A stretch of DNA of 64,000 nt, taken from the NCBI RefSeq assembly GCF_010731295.1, contig NZ_AP022579.1, positions 1,240,001-1,304,000 on the forward strand, in the 5' to 3' direction. Both the position numbers and the translations under genes were made by a program. Shown here one piece after another: positions 44,103 through 54,211 of this stretch (positions are counted from its first letter, which is position 1; each line of letters begins with the position of its first letter). Source of the stretch: Mycolicibacterium boenickei. GTDB lineage: Bacteria > Actinomycetota > Actinomycetes > Mycobacteriales > Mycobacteriaceae. The notes beneath the pieces were generated by a model that saw only the letters and a program-made list of their open reading frames with translations, had not been told where the DNA came from and made no database searches.

Positions 44103-45569
44103 TCAGCCCCTGGCGTTCCACCATTTCAACAATTCGTCGATGGCCTGCTCGCGGGACAGCGGCCCGTGGTCGAGCCGCAGTTCCTTGAGGTACTTCCAGG
44201 CCTCGCCGACCTGCGGGCCGGCCGGGATGCCGAGGATCTCCATGATCTCGTTGCCGTCGAGATCCGGCCGGACCCGCTGCAGGTCTTCCTTGGCCGCCAG
44301 CTCGGTGATCCGGTTCTCCAGATCGTCGTAATTGGCCTGCAGCCGCGCGGCGCGACGCTTGTTGCGGGTGGTGCAATCGGCACGCACCAGCTTGTGCAGC
44401 CGGCCGAGCAGCGGGCCGGCGTCGGTGACATAGCGGCGCACCGCCGAGTCCGTCCACTTGCCGGTGCCCTTGTCGTCGGCATAGCCGTGGAACCGCAGAT
44501 GCAGGTACACCAGCTGCGACACGTCGTCGACCATCTGCTTGGAGTACTTGAGCGCCCGCATCCGCTTGCGGGCCATCTTCGCGCCGACCACCTCGTGGTG
44601 GTGGAAGCTGACCCCGCCGTCGGATTCATGCTTGCGAGTCGCGGGCTTGCCGATGTCGTGCAGCAGCGCGGCCCAACGCAACACCAGGTCCGGACCGTCA
44701 TCCTCCAAATCGACGGCCTGCCGCAGCACCGTCAGCGAATGCCAGTAGACATCTTTGTGCTGGTGATGTTCGTCGATGGCCATCCGCATCTCGCCGACCT
44801 CGGGCAGCACCACATCCCCCAGCCCGGTCTGCACCATCAGATCGACCCCGGCGACGGGATCCTTGCCCAGCAGCATCTTGTCCAGCTCCGCCGCGATCCG
44901 CTCGACGGTGATCCGCTCCAACTGCGGAGCCATCTCCAGCAATGCTTCAAGCACCCGCGGCGCCACCTCGAACCCGAGCTGCGAAACGAACCGCACCGCA
45001 CGCAGCATCCGCAGCGGATCGTCCCCGAAAGACACCTGCGGCGCCGACGGAGTGTCGAGCACCTTCGCCTGGATCGCCGCCAAACCGCCGAGGGGATCGA
45101 TGAAGTCGCCGATCCCGCCCGGCTGATCCGGGCTGATGCGAACCGCCATGGCGTTCACCGTGAAGTCGCGGCGGACCAGATCGTCATCGAGGTTGTCGCC
45201 GAACTCGACGGTCGGATTCCGTGACACCTGGTCGTAGCTGTCCGCGCGGAACGTGGTGATCTCGAGCCGGTGCTCCCCCTTGCCCACACCGACGGTGCCG
45301 AACTCGATGCCGGTGTCCCACAGCGCGTCGGCCCACGGCCGCAGGAACTTCACCATCTGCTCGGGGCGGGCATCGGTGGTGAAATCGAGATCACTCTGCT
45401 CGGTCAGCCGGCCCAGCAGTGCGTCACGCACACTGCCGCCGACCAGATACAGCTCATGGCCCGCCGCAGCGAACACCGCACCGAGCTCGCGCAACACCTC
45501 GGCGCGCTGGTTCAGCGAGACCAGTGCGCCCGCCAGCAATTCGGCATCAGTAACAACAGCGTCGGCCAC
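44103..45569 (-). CDS. pcnA: CCA-adding tRNA nucleotidyltransferase
   Basis: 488 aa from GTG 45569 (leaderless -10 TAGGCT). Class II nucleotidyltransferase head: LYLVGGSVRDALLGR and DLDFTTDARPEQ (catalytic Asp pair), DLVRRDFTVNAMA, RFVSQLGFEV. A C-terminal HD domain follows (LLHDIGKPATRK, HHHEVVGAKMARKR). It adds or repairs the 3' CCA of tRNAs. The frame extends ~90 codons upstream across the divergent mutT4 promoter and is not used. Confidence 0.95.
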   Translation of the reverse strand: MADAVVTDAELLAGALVSLNQRAEVLRELGAVFAAAGHELYLVGGSVRDALLGRLTEQSDLDFTTDARPEQMVKFLRPWADALWDTGIEFGTVGVGKGEHRLEITTFRADSYDQVSRNPTVEFGDNLDDDLVRRDFTVNAMAVRISPDQPGGIGDFIDPLGGLAAIQAKVLDTPSAPQVSFGDDPLRMLRAVRFVSQLGFEVAPRVLEALLEMAPQLERITVERIAAELDKMLLGKDPVAGVDLMVQTGLGDVVLPEVGEMRMAIDEHHQHKDVYWHSLTVLRQAVDLEDDGPDLVLRWAALLHDIGKPATRKHESDGGVSFHHHEVVGAKMARKRMRALKYSKQMVDDVSQLVYLHLRFHGYADDKGTGKWTDSAVRRYVTDAGPLLGRLHKLVRADCTTRNKRRAARLQANYDDLENRITELAAKEDLQRVRPDLDGNEIMEILGIPAGPQVGEAWKYLKELRLDHGPLSREQAIDELLKWWNARG

Positions 45570-45577
45570 GTTCGATG

Positions 45578-45583
45578 AGCCTA
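45578..45583 (-). promoter_or_regulatory. -10 element (TAGGCT) for pcnA
   Basis: Minus-strand TAGGCT eight bases before GTG 45569. Confidence 0.5.
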
Positions 45584-45640
45584 ATGCTCCCAGTGTGGTC
45601 ACAACCGGCGAGTGTGGCAGGAGGCCCACCCCGTGGCAGC

Positions 45641-45646
45641 TACTAT
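45641..45646 (+). promoter_or_regulatory. -10 element (TACTAT) for the mutT4-murJ operon
   Basis: TACTAT seven bases before GTG 45654; leaderless start of an operon whose next genes overlap. Confidence 0.65.
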
Positions 45647-45653
45647 CGCTTGG

Positions 45654-46457
45654 GTGTCGGACGGCGAACAGGCCAAACCACGACGGCGCCGCAGTCGGCG
45701 TCGTGGCCGTCGTCGTGCACAAAGGGCGGCCGGGCCGCCCGCGGGTGATCAGGGCACGGATGCCGCCGCCCCCAGCGAAGCGAGCGTCGGTTCCGCGAAT
45801 CCCCCGCCGACCCCTCGTGACCAGTCCAAGCAACACAAGTCGCGGCCGCGTCGGCCACCGGAACGGCTACGCACCGTGCACGAGACCTCGGCCGGAGGCC
45901 TGGTCATCGACGGAATCGACGGCCCCAAGGACACCCAGGTGGCGGCCTTGATCGGCCGGGTCGACCGGCGCGGCCGGATGCTGTGGTCGCTGCCCAAGGG
46001 CCACATCGAGCTCGGCGAGACGGCCGAGCAGACCGCGATCCGCGAAGTCGCCGAAGAAACCGGTATCCGCGGTGACGTGCTGGCCGCGCTCGGCAGCATC
46101 GACTACTGGTTCGTCACCGAGGGCCGCCGGGTGCACAAGACCGTGCACCACTACCTCCTGCGCTTTCAGGGCGGGGAACTGTCCGACGACGACGTCGAGG
46201 TGACCGAGGTCGCCTGGGTCCCGCTGCGGGACCTACCCTCCCGGTTGGCCTACGCCGACGAGCGCAAGCTCGCCGAGGTGGCCGGGGAACTCATCGACAA
46301 ACTGCACACCGAGGGACCGGGCTCCCTGCCGCCGCTGCCCCGCAGCGCGCCCCGGCGCCGTCCCCAGACCCACTCACACGCCCGCAATCACCGCCGCGAC
46401 GACCCTGCGCAACCCCAGCCCCGCCGGCGCACGAACGGATGCGGACAGGGACCGTGA
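45654..46457 (+). CDS. mutT4: NUDIX hydrolase MutT4
   Basis: 267 aa. Arg/Ala/Pro-rich, basic N-terminal ~75 residues ([19 protein letters not shown]), NUDIX domain ~75-225 with box [22 protein letters not shown] (Gx5Ex7REVxEExGI, ~116-138), and a Pro/Arg/His-rich tail. Removes nucleotide derivatives; exact substrate unproven. The stop overlaps the next gene's GTG (GTGA). Confidence 0.93.
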   Translation: MSDGEQAKPRRRRSRRRGRRRAQRAAGPPAGDQGTDAAAPSEASVGSANPPPTPRDQSKQHKSRPRRPPERLRTVHETSAGGLVIDGIDGPKDTQVAALIGRVDRRGRMLWSLPKGHIELGETAEQTAIREVAEETGIRGDVLAALGSIDYWFVTEGRRVHKTVHHYLLRFQGGELSDDDVEVTEVAWVPLRDLPSRLAYADERKLAEVAGELIDKLHTEGPGSLPPLPRSAPRRRPQTHSHARNHRRDDPAQPQPRRRTNGCGQGP

Positions 46458-48946
46458 CCGCGGCCCCGGCGGTGCGCCGAGGGGTTTCCCTCCTCGCGCA
46501 CACAGTGGTGCTTGTGGCGGTGGTGTTGCTGTTCTCGGTGTGGTCCACCGCCGCGCTCCCCGTACTGCTGCCCCGCGCGCACGCGAGCGAACCCGGAGCG
46601 TTGCCGTTCCTCCAGATCCGCATCGACCGGGTCACCCCCGATGTCGTCACCACCACCAGCGAATCGGTGGTGACGGTCAGCGGGGCCGTGCTCAACGTCG
46701 GCGACCGGCCGGTTCGCGACGTGGACATCCGGATGGAACACGCGAAGGCCGTGACCTCCTCGAGTCAGCTGCGCACCGACCTGACCGGGGACGTCGCCCG
46801 ATTCGAACCGGTGGCCGACTTCGTCACGTTGGCACCGGAGTTGGATCGCGGCCAGTCGGTGGGGTTCACGCTGTCCTACCCATTGCGCACCGAAGGTGCC
46901 GGATCGCTGAACATCACCGAACCCGGCGTCTACCCGGTGCTGATCAACGTCAACGGCACACCCGACTACGGTGCGCCGGCCAAACTCGACGACGCACGCT
47001 TCCTGCTACCGGTGCTCGGCGTACCCCCCGACCGGCCTGCGGGCGACACCCCTGACTCGATGTCGGCGGCCGACACCCTCAATTCGGTGGTGCCCCCGGA
47101 CACGTCGCAGCCGGTGCGGATGACCATGCTCTGGCCGCTGGCAGACCGGCCCCGGCTGGCCCCGGGCGCACCCGGTGGAACCACACCCGTGCGCCTCGTC
47201 GACGACAGCCTCGCCGCCTCACTGGCCCCCGGCGGGCGGCTCGACACCTTGCTGTCCGCGGCCGACTTCGCCACCGGGCCGACCGTCGACTCCGGCGGCC
47301 AGATGCGGGCCACCCTGTGCCTTGCCGTCGACCCCGACCTGCTGGTCACGGTCAACGCGATGACCGGCGGCTACGTCGTCAACGACGGGCCCGACGCCGG
47401 GCCGGGCACCCCGACGCGACCCGGCACCGGTCAGGAAGCCGCGCTCGGGTGGCTGAATCGACTGCGTGCCCTCGCAGCGCGGCTCTGCGTGGCGCCGACC
47501 AACTACGCGCAAGCCGACCTGACCGCCCTGCAGCGGGTCGGTGATCCGGGCCTGAGCGCGATCGCCACCAACGGTGCCGGCGACATCGTCGACCAGATTC
47601 TCGGCGTCGCCTCAGTCCGGGGGGCCAGCCTCCTGGGCGACGGCCCGCTCACCCGCCCCGCGCTGGATCTCCTGGCCGCGCAGGGCCAGACGGTCAGCAT
47701 CTCAGCCGCACACATCACCGCCCAGGATTCGGAAACCGGCGCTCCCGAGACCGCCGATGTCACGCCGCTGCGGTACCGGCCCGAAGTCGTGGCCGCGGGA
47801 TTCGATCCGGCCGTCGGTGCCGCGCTGGCAGGTGCGGGCACCGACCCGGTGGCACCGTCCTACCTGGATCCGTCGCTGGAGATCCCGGTGCGCCACGACT
47901 CGCAGACCGCGCGGCGCCAGGACGCCCTCGGCGCGCTGCTTTGGCGCGGGCTCACGCCCGCCGAGGAGCCTCGGACCCAGATCCTGATGCCGCCGCTGGT
48001 GTGGTCGCTGGACGCCGACGACGCGCAGGCCATCCTGACGTCGGTGGCCACCACGATCCACGCCGGGCTGGCCGTACCGCGCCCGCTGCCCGCGGTGATC
48101 GCCGAGAGCAATGCCGTGCCCCCGGAGCCGGTGGCCCCCGCGCCGCCGGATTCCCTTGGCAACCCGCGCGGCAACATCGACGAGAACATCGACGGCGGCA
48201 TCGCGGCCGTGATCAGCCGGCTGTGGGGGCTGACCGCCGCGCTGACCACCGACGAGCGCACCGGCCTGACCGGCATGCAGTACACCGCCCCACTACGGGA
48301 GGACATGCTGCGGGCACTGAGCCAATCCGTACCTCCCGAGTCCCGGGACGGGCTGGCCGAGCAGCGGCTGCAGACCGTCAGCCGCAGCGTGAACGACATG
48401 TTCGGCGCGGTGACGATCGTGAACCCGGGCGGGGCGTACACGCTGGCCACCGAACGCAGTCCGCTGCCGCTGGCGCTGCGCAACGATCTGCCGGTTCCGG
48501 TGCGCGTCCGGCTGCACGTCGACGCCCCGCCCGGCATGACCGTCACCGACATGGGCGAGATCGAGCTGCCACCGGGCTACCTGCCGTTGCGGGTGCCGAT
48601 CGAAGTGCATTTCACCCAGCGGGTGGCCGTCGATGTCAGCCTGCAGACCACCGACGGCCTCACCCTCGGTGATCCGGTGCGGCTGTCGGTGCATTCCAAC
48701 GCCTACGGCAAGGTGCTGTTCTTCATCACGCTGTCGGCCGGGGCGGTGCTGGTGACGCTCGCCGGGCGCCGGTTGTGGCACCGCTTCCGCGGACAGCCCG
48801 ACCGTGCCGACCTCATCCCACCGGGCGAACACCCGGATCCGCTCGACGTCGCCATGGCATTCAACGCCGACGCGGGAGACAGCGTCGCGCCCGCCGCGGC
48901 GCCGACCGCCCCGCCGACCTCCGAAACCAGCCCGGATCGATCCTGA
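46454..48946 (+). CDS. DUF6049 envelope protein (Rv3909-like)
   Basis: 830 aa; the GTG overlaps the mutT4 stop. Signal/anchor helix at ~11-34 ([19 protein letters not shown]), a large extracytoplasmic region (~45-750) with Ig-like beta segments ([39 protein letters not shown]; broken), and a C-terminal membrane helix (~753-775, [18 protein letters not shown]) with a short cytoplasmic tail. One-base overlap with murJ makes a fixed operon, so it likely supports lipid II export or peptidoglycan assembly. Confidence 0.88.
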   Translation: MTAAPAVRRGVSLLAHTVVLVAVVLLFSVWSTAALPVLLPRAHASEPGALPFLQIRIDRVTPDVVTTTSESVVTVSGAVLNVGDRPVRDVDIRMEHAKAVTSSSQLRTDLTGDVARFEPVADFVTLAPELDRGQSVGFTLSYPLRTEGAGSLNITEPGVYPVLINVNGTPDYGAPAKLDDARFLLPVLGVPPDRPAGDTPDSMSAADTLNSVVPPDTSQPVRMTMLWPLADRPRLAPGAPGGTTPVRLVDDSLAASLAPGGRLDTLLSAADFATGPTVDSGGQMRATLCLAVDPDLLVTVNAMTGGYVVNDGPDAGPGTPTRPGTGQEAALGWLNRLRALAARLCVAPTNYAQADLTALQRVGDPGLSAIATNGAGDIVDQILGVASVRGASLLGDGPLTRPALDLLAAQGQTVSISAAHITAQDSETGAPETADVTPLRYRPEVVAAGFDPAVGAALAGAGTDPVAPSYLDPSLEIPVRHDSQTARRQDALGALLWRGLTPAEEPRTQILMPPLVWSLDADDAQAILTSVATTIHAGLAVPRPLPAVIAESNAVPPEPVAPAPPDSLGNPRGNIDENIDGGIAAVISRLWGLTAALTTDERTGLTGMQYTAPLREDMLRALSQSVPPESRDGLAEQRLQTVSRSVNDMFGAVTIVNPGGAYTLATERSPLPLALRNDLPVPVRVRLHVDAPPGMTVTDMGEIELPPGYLPLRVPIEVHFTQRVAVDVSLQTTDGLTLGDPVRLSVHSNAYGKVLFFITLSAGAVLVTLAGRRLWHRFRGQPDRADLIPPGEHPDPLDVAMAFNADAGDSVAPAAAPTAPPTSETSPDRS

Positions 48947-51900
48947 TGATCCCGCCCGACCAACCCGGGACCCGCCAGCCGGGCCCGCCCATCCCGAACC
49001 CGGCCCGCCCACCCGGCCCGCCGAGGATCCCGCATGCCACGGGGCCGGCCCGACCGGCGGGGCGCACCGAGTTGTCCGACGCCGCGGTGGTGTCCCGGTC
49101 GTGGGGCATGGCGTTCGCCACGCTGATCTCCCGCATCACCGGATTCCTCCGGTTCGTTCTGCTCATGGCGCTGCTCGGCGGACCCCTGACGAGTTCGTTC
49201 TCGGTGGCCAACCAGCTGCCCAACATGGTCGCCGCGCTGGTGCTCGAGGCCACCTTCACCGCGATCTTCGTGCCGGTACTGGCCCGCGCCGAACGCGACG
49301 ACGCCGACGGCGGCACCGCCTTCATCCGGCGGCTGGTGACGCTGGCCACCACCCTGCTGCTGGTCACCACCGTGCTGTCGGTGCTGTGCGCGCCGCTGCT
49401 GGTGCGGCTGATGCTCGGCAACGATCCGCAGGTGAACAACCCGCTGACCGTGGCATTCGCCTACCTGCTGCTGCCGCAGGTCTTGTTCTACGGGTTGACG
49501 TCGGTGTTCGGCGCGATCCTCAACACCCGCAACGTGTTCGGTCCCCCGGCCTGGGCCCCCGTGCTCAACAACGTGGTGGCGATCGTGACGCTGGGCGTCT
49601 TCGTCCTGGTGCCCGGCGAGCTGTCGAGCGATCCGGTCCAGCTCGGCACGGCGAAATTGGTGGTCCTCGGTGTCGGCACCACGCTGGGCGTGGTGGTGCA
49701 GGCCGTCGTGCTGTTCGTGGCGATCCGCGCCGAACGGGTGAGCCTGCGACCGTTGTGGGGCATCGACGACCGGCTCAAGAAGTTCGGCACCATGGCCTCG
49801 GCGATGGTGCTCTACGTGCTGATCAGCCAGGTCGGCCTGATCGTCGGCAACCAGATCGCCAGCACGGCGGCCGCCTCCGGACCGGCGATCTACAACTACA
49901 CCTGGCTGGTGTTGCAGCTGCCGTTCGGGATGATCGGCGTCACCGTGCTGACCGTGGTGATGCCGCGCCTGAGCCGGAACGCGGCGGCCGATGACGTCCC
50001 TGCCGTCCTCGACGATCTGTCCCTGGCCACCCGCCTGACGATGGTGACGCTGATCCCGATCGTGGCGATGATGACCGTCGGCGGACCGGCGATCGGCAGC
50101 GCGCTGTTCGCCTACGGCAACTTCAGCGCCACCGACGCCGGTTACCTCGGGATGGCGATCACGCTCTCGGCTTTCACGCTGATCCCCTACGCGCTGGTGC
50201 TGCTGCAGCTGCGGGTGTTCTACGCGCGGGAGAAGCCGTGGACCCCGATCGTCATCATCGTCGTGATCACGATCGTCAAGATCGTCGCCTCGATCGCCGC
50301 GCCGCACCTGACCGACAACCCGAACATGGTGGCCGGCTACCTGGGCCTGGCCAACGGTCTGGGCTTCTTGGCCGGTGCGGTGGTCGGCTACGTGCTGCTG
50401 AAGGCCAACCTGCGTCCGCGCGGCGGGCGGCTGCTGCGCGACGCGGTGATCCGCACGATCCTGGTGACCATCGCGGCGTCGTTGGTCGCGAGCCTGGTGG
50501 CCCACGCCGCGGATCGGCTGCTGGGGCTGGACTCGTTGACCGAGCGCGCCGGAGCCGCCGGTTCACTGCTGCGCCTGGTCGCGCTCGGCGTGATCATGGT
50601 CCCGATCATCGCCGGCGTGATGCTCGCGGCGCGCGTGCCCGAGGCCCAGTCGGCACTGGCCGTGGTCCGCCGCCGGCTCGCGCGGGGGCGTGTCGCTCCG
50701 CCGCCGGGGGGCGCAAAGGTAGCCGTGCAAACAATTTCGCCGCCCGTCGGGCCTCATCCCTCAGCACCCGTCACGTACCCTGATCAGAGGAATTCTTCTC
50801 CCACTGGGTGGCCGTCAAGCCCGGCAGCCGCCGGAGGCGGGAGTCCGGCAGGTGTTGCCGGGGCGGGGATGTGGAAAGGATCACCGGTGACCGACGAATC
50901 TGCGGACGGCCCGGCACTGGACTCCACGTCGAGTACCGGGATGACAACCGAGACGACGAAGTTGCCACGCCCGGCCGCCGACGAGTTCCAGCCCGACGTG
51001 CCCCCGGCCGGCCCGGCAGCCGCCACACCAGCTGACGACGACGCAGCCGACGAGCCGGCCGCGGCCCGGTCGAACGGCGCGACGCGCCCGCTCACCGACT
51101 TCGGCGGCGACCCGACCCGTGAGCCCATCTCGTTCGCCCCGCCGCACGACGCCGCGCTGGAATCCGCCGAAGACGACGTGCACCTCATTCCTGGCGCGAC
51201 CATCGCCGAGGGGCGCTACCGCCTGCTCGTGTTCCACGGCGGTCCACCGCACCTGCAGTTCTGGCAGGCGCTCGACACCGCACTGGACCGCCAGGTGGCA
51301 CTGACCTTCGTCGATCCCGACGCCACCATGCCCGATGCCAAGGTGCAGGAGATCCTTTCGCGCACCCTCAAACTCAGCCGTCTCGACGTTCCCGGGATCG
51401 CGCGGGTGCTCGACGTGGCCCACAGCGGGTCCGGCGGCCTGATCGTCTCGGAGTGGATCCGCGGCGGGTCGCTGGCCGAGGTGGCCGACACCTCGCCGTC
51501 CCCGATCGGCGGGGCCCGGGCCATCCAGTCGCTGGCCGCTGCCGCCGAGGCGGCCCACCGCGCCGGCGTCGCGCTGTCGATCGATCACCCGAGCCGGGTG
51601 CGCGTCAGCATCGAAGGCGATGTGGCACTGGCGTTTCCGGCCACCATGCCCGACGCCACCCCCGACGACGACATCCGCGGCATCGGAGCCGCGCTCTACG
51701 CACTTCTGGTCAACCGCTGGCCGCTGCCCGAGTCCGGCACGCGCAGCGGGCTGGAGCCGGCCGCATTGGACCAGGCCGGCCAACCGGTCGAGCCGCGCGC
51801 CATCGACCGGGACATCCCGTTCCAGATCTCGGCGGCCGCCGCGCGCGCCGTTCAGCCCGGCGGTGGGATCCGCAGTGCTCCAACACTTTTGAACCTGCTG

Positions 51901-52665
51901 CAACAGGCCACCGCGATCGCCGACCGCACCGAGCTGCTGGGCTCGGTCGAGGAGACTCCCGCTCCGGCCGCCCCGGTCCGGGCACATGAGACGCCCGAGG
52001 AACACGAAGCCGCCGAGGCCCGGCGCCGCAAAGGCCTGATCATCGGAATCAGCGTGGGCGCCGCCATCATCCTGGTCGCCCTGATCGTGATGGCTTCGGT
52101 GCTCAACAGCATCTTCGGCGATGTCGGCGGCGGCCTGAACCGCGACGAGCTCGGCCTCAACGCGCCGTCGGCGAGCACCGAAGAATCCCAGGACAATTCG
52201 AACGCTGCCACCGGAAGCACCGTGAAACCCGTTCGGGCCACGGTGTTCTCGCCCGAAGGCGAAGCCGATTCGCCGGCCACCGCCGGGCAGGCCATCGACG
52301 GCAACTCCAGCACGGCGTGGTCCACCGACACCTATTCGGATCCGGCCCCGTTCCCCGGGTTCAAGAACGGCGTCGGCCTGATGCTGCAGTTGCCGCAGCC
52401 GACCGTGATCGGTGCGGTCACCCTCAACGTGACGAGCACCGGCACCTCGGTACAGATCCGCTCGGCCCAGTCCGCCACCCCGTCGTCACTGTCGGACACC
52501 ACCGAGCTGGCCCCGCCGACCCCGCTGAAGCCCGGCTCCAACACCATTTCGGTGAACAAGGCGTCGTCGACCTCCTACGTGCTGGTGTGGATCTCGACGC
52601 TGGGCACCGTGGACGGCAAGAGCCGCACCGACATCTCCGAAATCACCCTCAAAGCGGCCTCCTGA
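48946..52665 (+). CDS. murJ: Lipid II flippase MurJ with pseudokinase and sugar-binding-like domain
   Basis: 1239 aa, start overlapping the previous stop (TGATG). A Pro-rich N-terminus is followed by a MurJ/MviN 14-helix core (~45-580, opening SWGMAFATLISRITGFLRF). Next come a disordered Pro/Ala linker, a cytoplasmic kinase-like domain (~755-990, GRYRLLVFHGGPPHLQFWQAL), a single membrane helix (~1031-1055) and an outside beta-sandwich (~1095-1239, TAGQAIDGNSSTAWSTD). The kinase-like part lacks a canonical VAIK lysine and HRD/DFG motifs, so it is a pseudokinase; in M. tuberculosis its phosphorylated form is bound by FhaA. It flips the peptidoglycan precursor. Confidence 0.95.
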   Translation: MIPPDQPGTRQPGPPIPNPARPPGPPRIPHATGPARPAGRTELSDAAVVSRSWGMAFATLISRITGFLRFVLLMALLGGPLTSSFSVANQLPNMVAALVLEATFTAIFVPVLARAERDDADGGTAFIRRLVTLATTLLLVTTVLSVLCAPLLVRLMLGNDPQVNNPLTVAFAYLLLPQVLFYGLTSVFGAILNTRNVFGPPAWAPVLNNVVAIVTLGVFVLVPGELSSDPVQLGTAKLVVLGVGTTLGVVVQAVVLFVAIRAERVSLRPLWGIDDRLKKFGTMASAMVLYVLISQVGLIVGNQIASTAAASGPAIYNYTWLVLQLPFGMIGVTVLTVVMPRLSRNAAADDVPAVLDDLSLATRLTMVTLIPIVAMMTVGGPAIGSALFAYGNFSATDAGYLGMAITLSAFTLIPYALVLLQLRVFYAREKPWTPIVIIVVITIVKIVASIAAPHLTDNPNMVAGYLGLANGLGFLAGAVVGYVLLKANLRPRGGRLLRDAVIRTILVTIAASLVASLVAHAADRLLGLDSLTERAGAAGSLLRLVALGVIMVPIIAGVMLAARVPEAQSALAVVRRRLARGRVAPPPGGAKVAVQTISPPVGPHPSAPVTYPDQRNSSPTGWPSSPAAAGGGSPAGVAGAGMWKGSPVTDESADGPALDSTSSTGMTTETTKLPRPAADEFQPDVPPAGPAAATPADDDAADEPAAARSNGATRPLTDFGGDPTREPISFAPPHDAALESAEDDVHLIPGATIAEGRYRLLVFHGGPPHLQFWQALDTALDRQVALTFVDPDATMPDAKVQEILSRTLKLSRLDVPGIARVLDVAHSGSGGLIVSEWIRGGSLAEVADTSPSPIGGARAIQSLAAAAEAAHRAGVALSIDHPSRVRVSIEGDVALAFPATMPDATPDDDIRGIGAALYALLVNRWPLPESGTRSGLEPAALDQAGQPVEPRAIDRDIPFQISAAAARAVQPGGGIRSAPTLLNLLQQATAIADRTELLGSVEETPAPAAPVRAHETPEEHEAAEARRRKGLIIGISVGAAIILVALIVMASVLNSIFGDVGGGLNRDELGLNAPSASTEESQDNSNAATGSTVKPVRATVFSPEGEADSPATAGQAIDGNSSTAWSTDTYSDPAPFPGFKNGVGLMLQLPQPTVIGAVTLNVTSTGTSVQIRSAQSATPSSLSDTTELAPPTPLKPGSNTISVNKASSTSYVLVWISTLGTVDGKSRTDISEITLKAAS

Positions 52666-52752
52666 CCCGTCATCCACAGCCGCTCCGGAGCGTTGACCAG
52701 GCGATATAACCCGCTGGGCAAACAAGTGTCCAGGCCGGTGCCCCACAGCGTT

Positions 52753-52758
52753 TAAGTT
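52753..52758 (+). promoter_or_regulatory. -10 element (TAAGTT) for sigM
   Basis: TAAGTT six bases before GTG 52765; indicates a transcript separate from the murJ operon. Confidence 0.5.
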
Positions 52759-52764
52759 CAGCGG

Positions 52765-53427
52765 GTGGGAAGGTTCGGGGGAGCCGGCAAGCCGGAGACG
52801 GCGACGACGCGGGGGCACGGGGAAGATGCGACCGTCACGCGTTCTGATGCCGAACTGCTGGCCGCCCACGTCGCCGGCGACCGATACGCGTTCGAGGAGC
52901 TGGTGCACCGACATCACCGGCAGCTGCGTCGCCTGGCCTTTCTGACCAGCCGCCATCACGAGGACGCCGACGACGCGGTGCAGGAAGCCCTGCTTTCGGC
53001 ACACCGCACCGCGGCATCGTTCCGGCACGACTCGGCGGTCAGCAGCTGGCTGTACCGGATCGTGGTCAACGCCTGCCTGGACCGGGTGCGCCGGTCGCGC
53101 ACCCAGCCCGCCGCGTCCTCGCACGAGTTCAGTCATCTGCTGCACGTGCACGACCCCGCCGGTGACCCGGCGCCGCGGGTGGCGACCGCGATCGTGGTGG
53201 AGCGGGCACTCATGCAGCTGCCGGTCGAACAGCGCGCCGCGGTGGTGGCGGTCGACATGCAGGGCTATTCGGTGGCCGAGACCGCACAGCTGCTCGGGGT
53301 GGCCGAGGGCACCGTGAAGAGCCGCTGCGCCCGCGCCAGACACAAACTGGCTCGCCTACTCCAGTATTTTGAAGCCGATGAACGGCAGCACGCCCCGAGT
53401 GCCGTCGGACGGCCCGATTCCTGCTGA
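52765..53427 (+). CDS. sigM: ECF sigma factor SigM
   Basis: 220 aa. Sigma2 region (SDAELLAAHVAGDRYAFEELV to SSWLYRIVVNACLDRVRR, ~26-115), a short linker, and sigma4 (MQLPVEQRAAVVAVDMQGYS, LLGVAEGTVKSRCARARHKLA, ~150-205). The GTG start follows a leaderless -10; the first ~25 residues are not conserved. Overlaps its anti-sigma gene, as in M. tuberculosis sigM-rsmA, and controls a small envelope regulon there. Confidence 0.94.
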   Translation: MGRFGGAGKPETATTRGHGEDATVTRSDAELLAAHVAGDRYAFEELVHRHHRQLRRLAFLTSRHHEDADDAVQEALLSAHRTAASFRHDSAVSSWLYRIVVNACLDRVRRSRTQPAASSHEFSHLLHVHDPAGDPAPRVATAIVVERALMQLPVEQRAAVVAVDMQGYSVAETAQLLGVAEGTVKSRCARARHKLARLLQYFEADERQHAPSAVGRPDSC

Positions 53428-54130
53428 GCTGCTGGCTGACCTGCAGGCCGGGCTGCTCGACGACACCACCGCCGCGGATGTGCGCCGGCGCGTGCGTACC
53501 GACCCGCTGGCCGGCCCCGACGCCAGGAACACGCTGGCCGCCCTCGATCGGGTCCGCCGCGATCTGCGCGAGCTCGGGGCGGATTCGCAGTCTGCGCCGC
53601 CGGTGCCCGCCGAGGTCAGCGCCCGGCTGACCGAGGCGCTGCGGGCCGAACCGGCCCCGCGAACCCCGCCCACGAGACGCTGGAAGTCGATCGCCGCGGT
53701 GACCGGAGCCGGTGCCGCCGTGGTGGCCGCGGTCCTGGGCGGAGTCGTACTGACCCGCCCGGCAGGTGAGGCGCCCTCGGCGCGCGTCAGCCTGGGCCAG
53801 ATCACGGTGTCACCGCCGCGGGCCGCGGTCGGCCTGTCCGAGGCCCAGATCCTGGGCCTGCTGTCCAAGCCTCCTGATCTGGGGCCGCTGGCCGACGCCA
53901 AACGCCGCACCGCCTGCCTCACCGCGCTGGGATACTCTCCCGGGGTCCGGATTCTGGGCGCCCAGCCGGTCGAAGTAGCCGGTCAGCGCGGTGTGCTGGT
54001 CCTGATGCCCCCGAATCCACCCGACACACCCGAATCTGTCGTTGCCGTGGCGCTCGCCGCGGACTGCGACGCCGGTCATGCCGGGTCACTGGCCCAGACC
54101 GTGGTCAAACGCCCGGCGAGGCATCCGTAG
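53378..54130 (+). CDS. rsmA: Membrane-bound anti-sigma-M factor
   Basis: 250 aa from ATG 53378, overlapping sigM by 50 bases. A cytoplasmic N-terminal helical domain (~15-95, ELLADLQAGLLDDTTAADVRR) would clamp SigM; one membrane helix (~108-128, AAVTGAGAAVVAAVLGGVVL) and a ~120-residue outside domain with two cysteines (RTACLTALG, AADCDAG) would sense envelope state. Function inferred from position and the same arrangement as Rv3912. Confidence 0.88.
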   Translation: MNGSTPRVPSDGPIPAELLADLQAGLLDDTTAADVRRRVRTDPLAGPDARNTLAALDRVRRDLRELGADSQSAPPVPAEVSARLTEALRAEPAPRTPPTRRWKSIAAVTGAGAAVVAAVLGGVVLTRPAGEAPSARVSLGQITVSPPRAAVGLSEAQILGLLSKPPDLGPLADAKRRTACLTALGYSPGVRILGAQPVEVAGQRGVLVLMPPNPPDTPESVVAVALAADCDAGHAGSLAQTVVKRPARHP

Positions 54131-54150
54131 TCTGTCCTACGAACTCACCT

Positions 54151-54179
54151 GGGAACACATCCGGCCTAGGCTGACGTTG
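54151..54179 (+). promoter_or_regulatory. SigH-type promoter for trxB-trx
   Basis: GGGAAC (54151-54156), 18 bases, CGTTG (54175-54179): a close match to the mycobacterial SigH/SigE-type consensus (GGAAC ... CGTT). The thioredoxin operon is a known SigH target in M. tuberculosis, so oxidative/heat induction is expected. Confidence 0.75.
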
Positions 54180-54211
54180 CAACCCGTGCCGAGTACGGCA
54201 GAAAGGCTTAC

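Noticed and set aside
48703..50505. 600-codon minus-strand frame opposite murJ
   Set aside because: Gln/His/Arg-rich antisense shadow; the real protein is on the plus strand.
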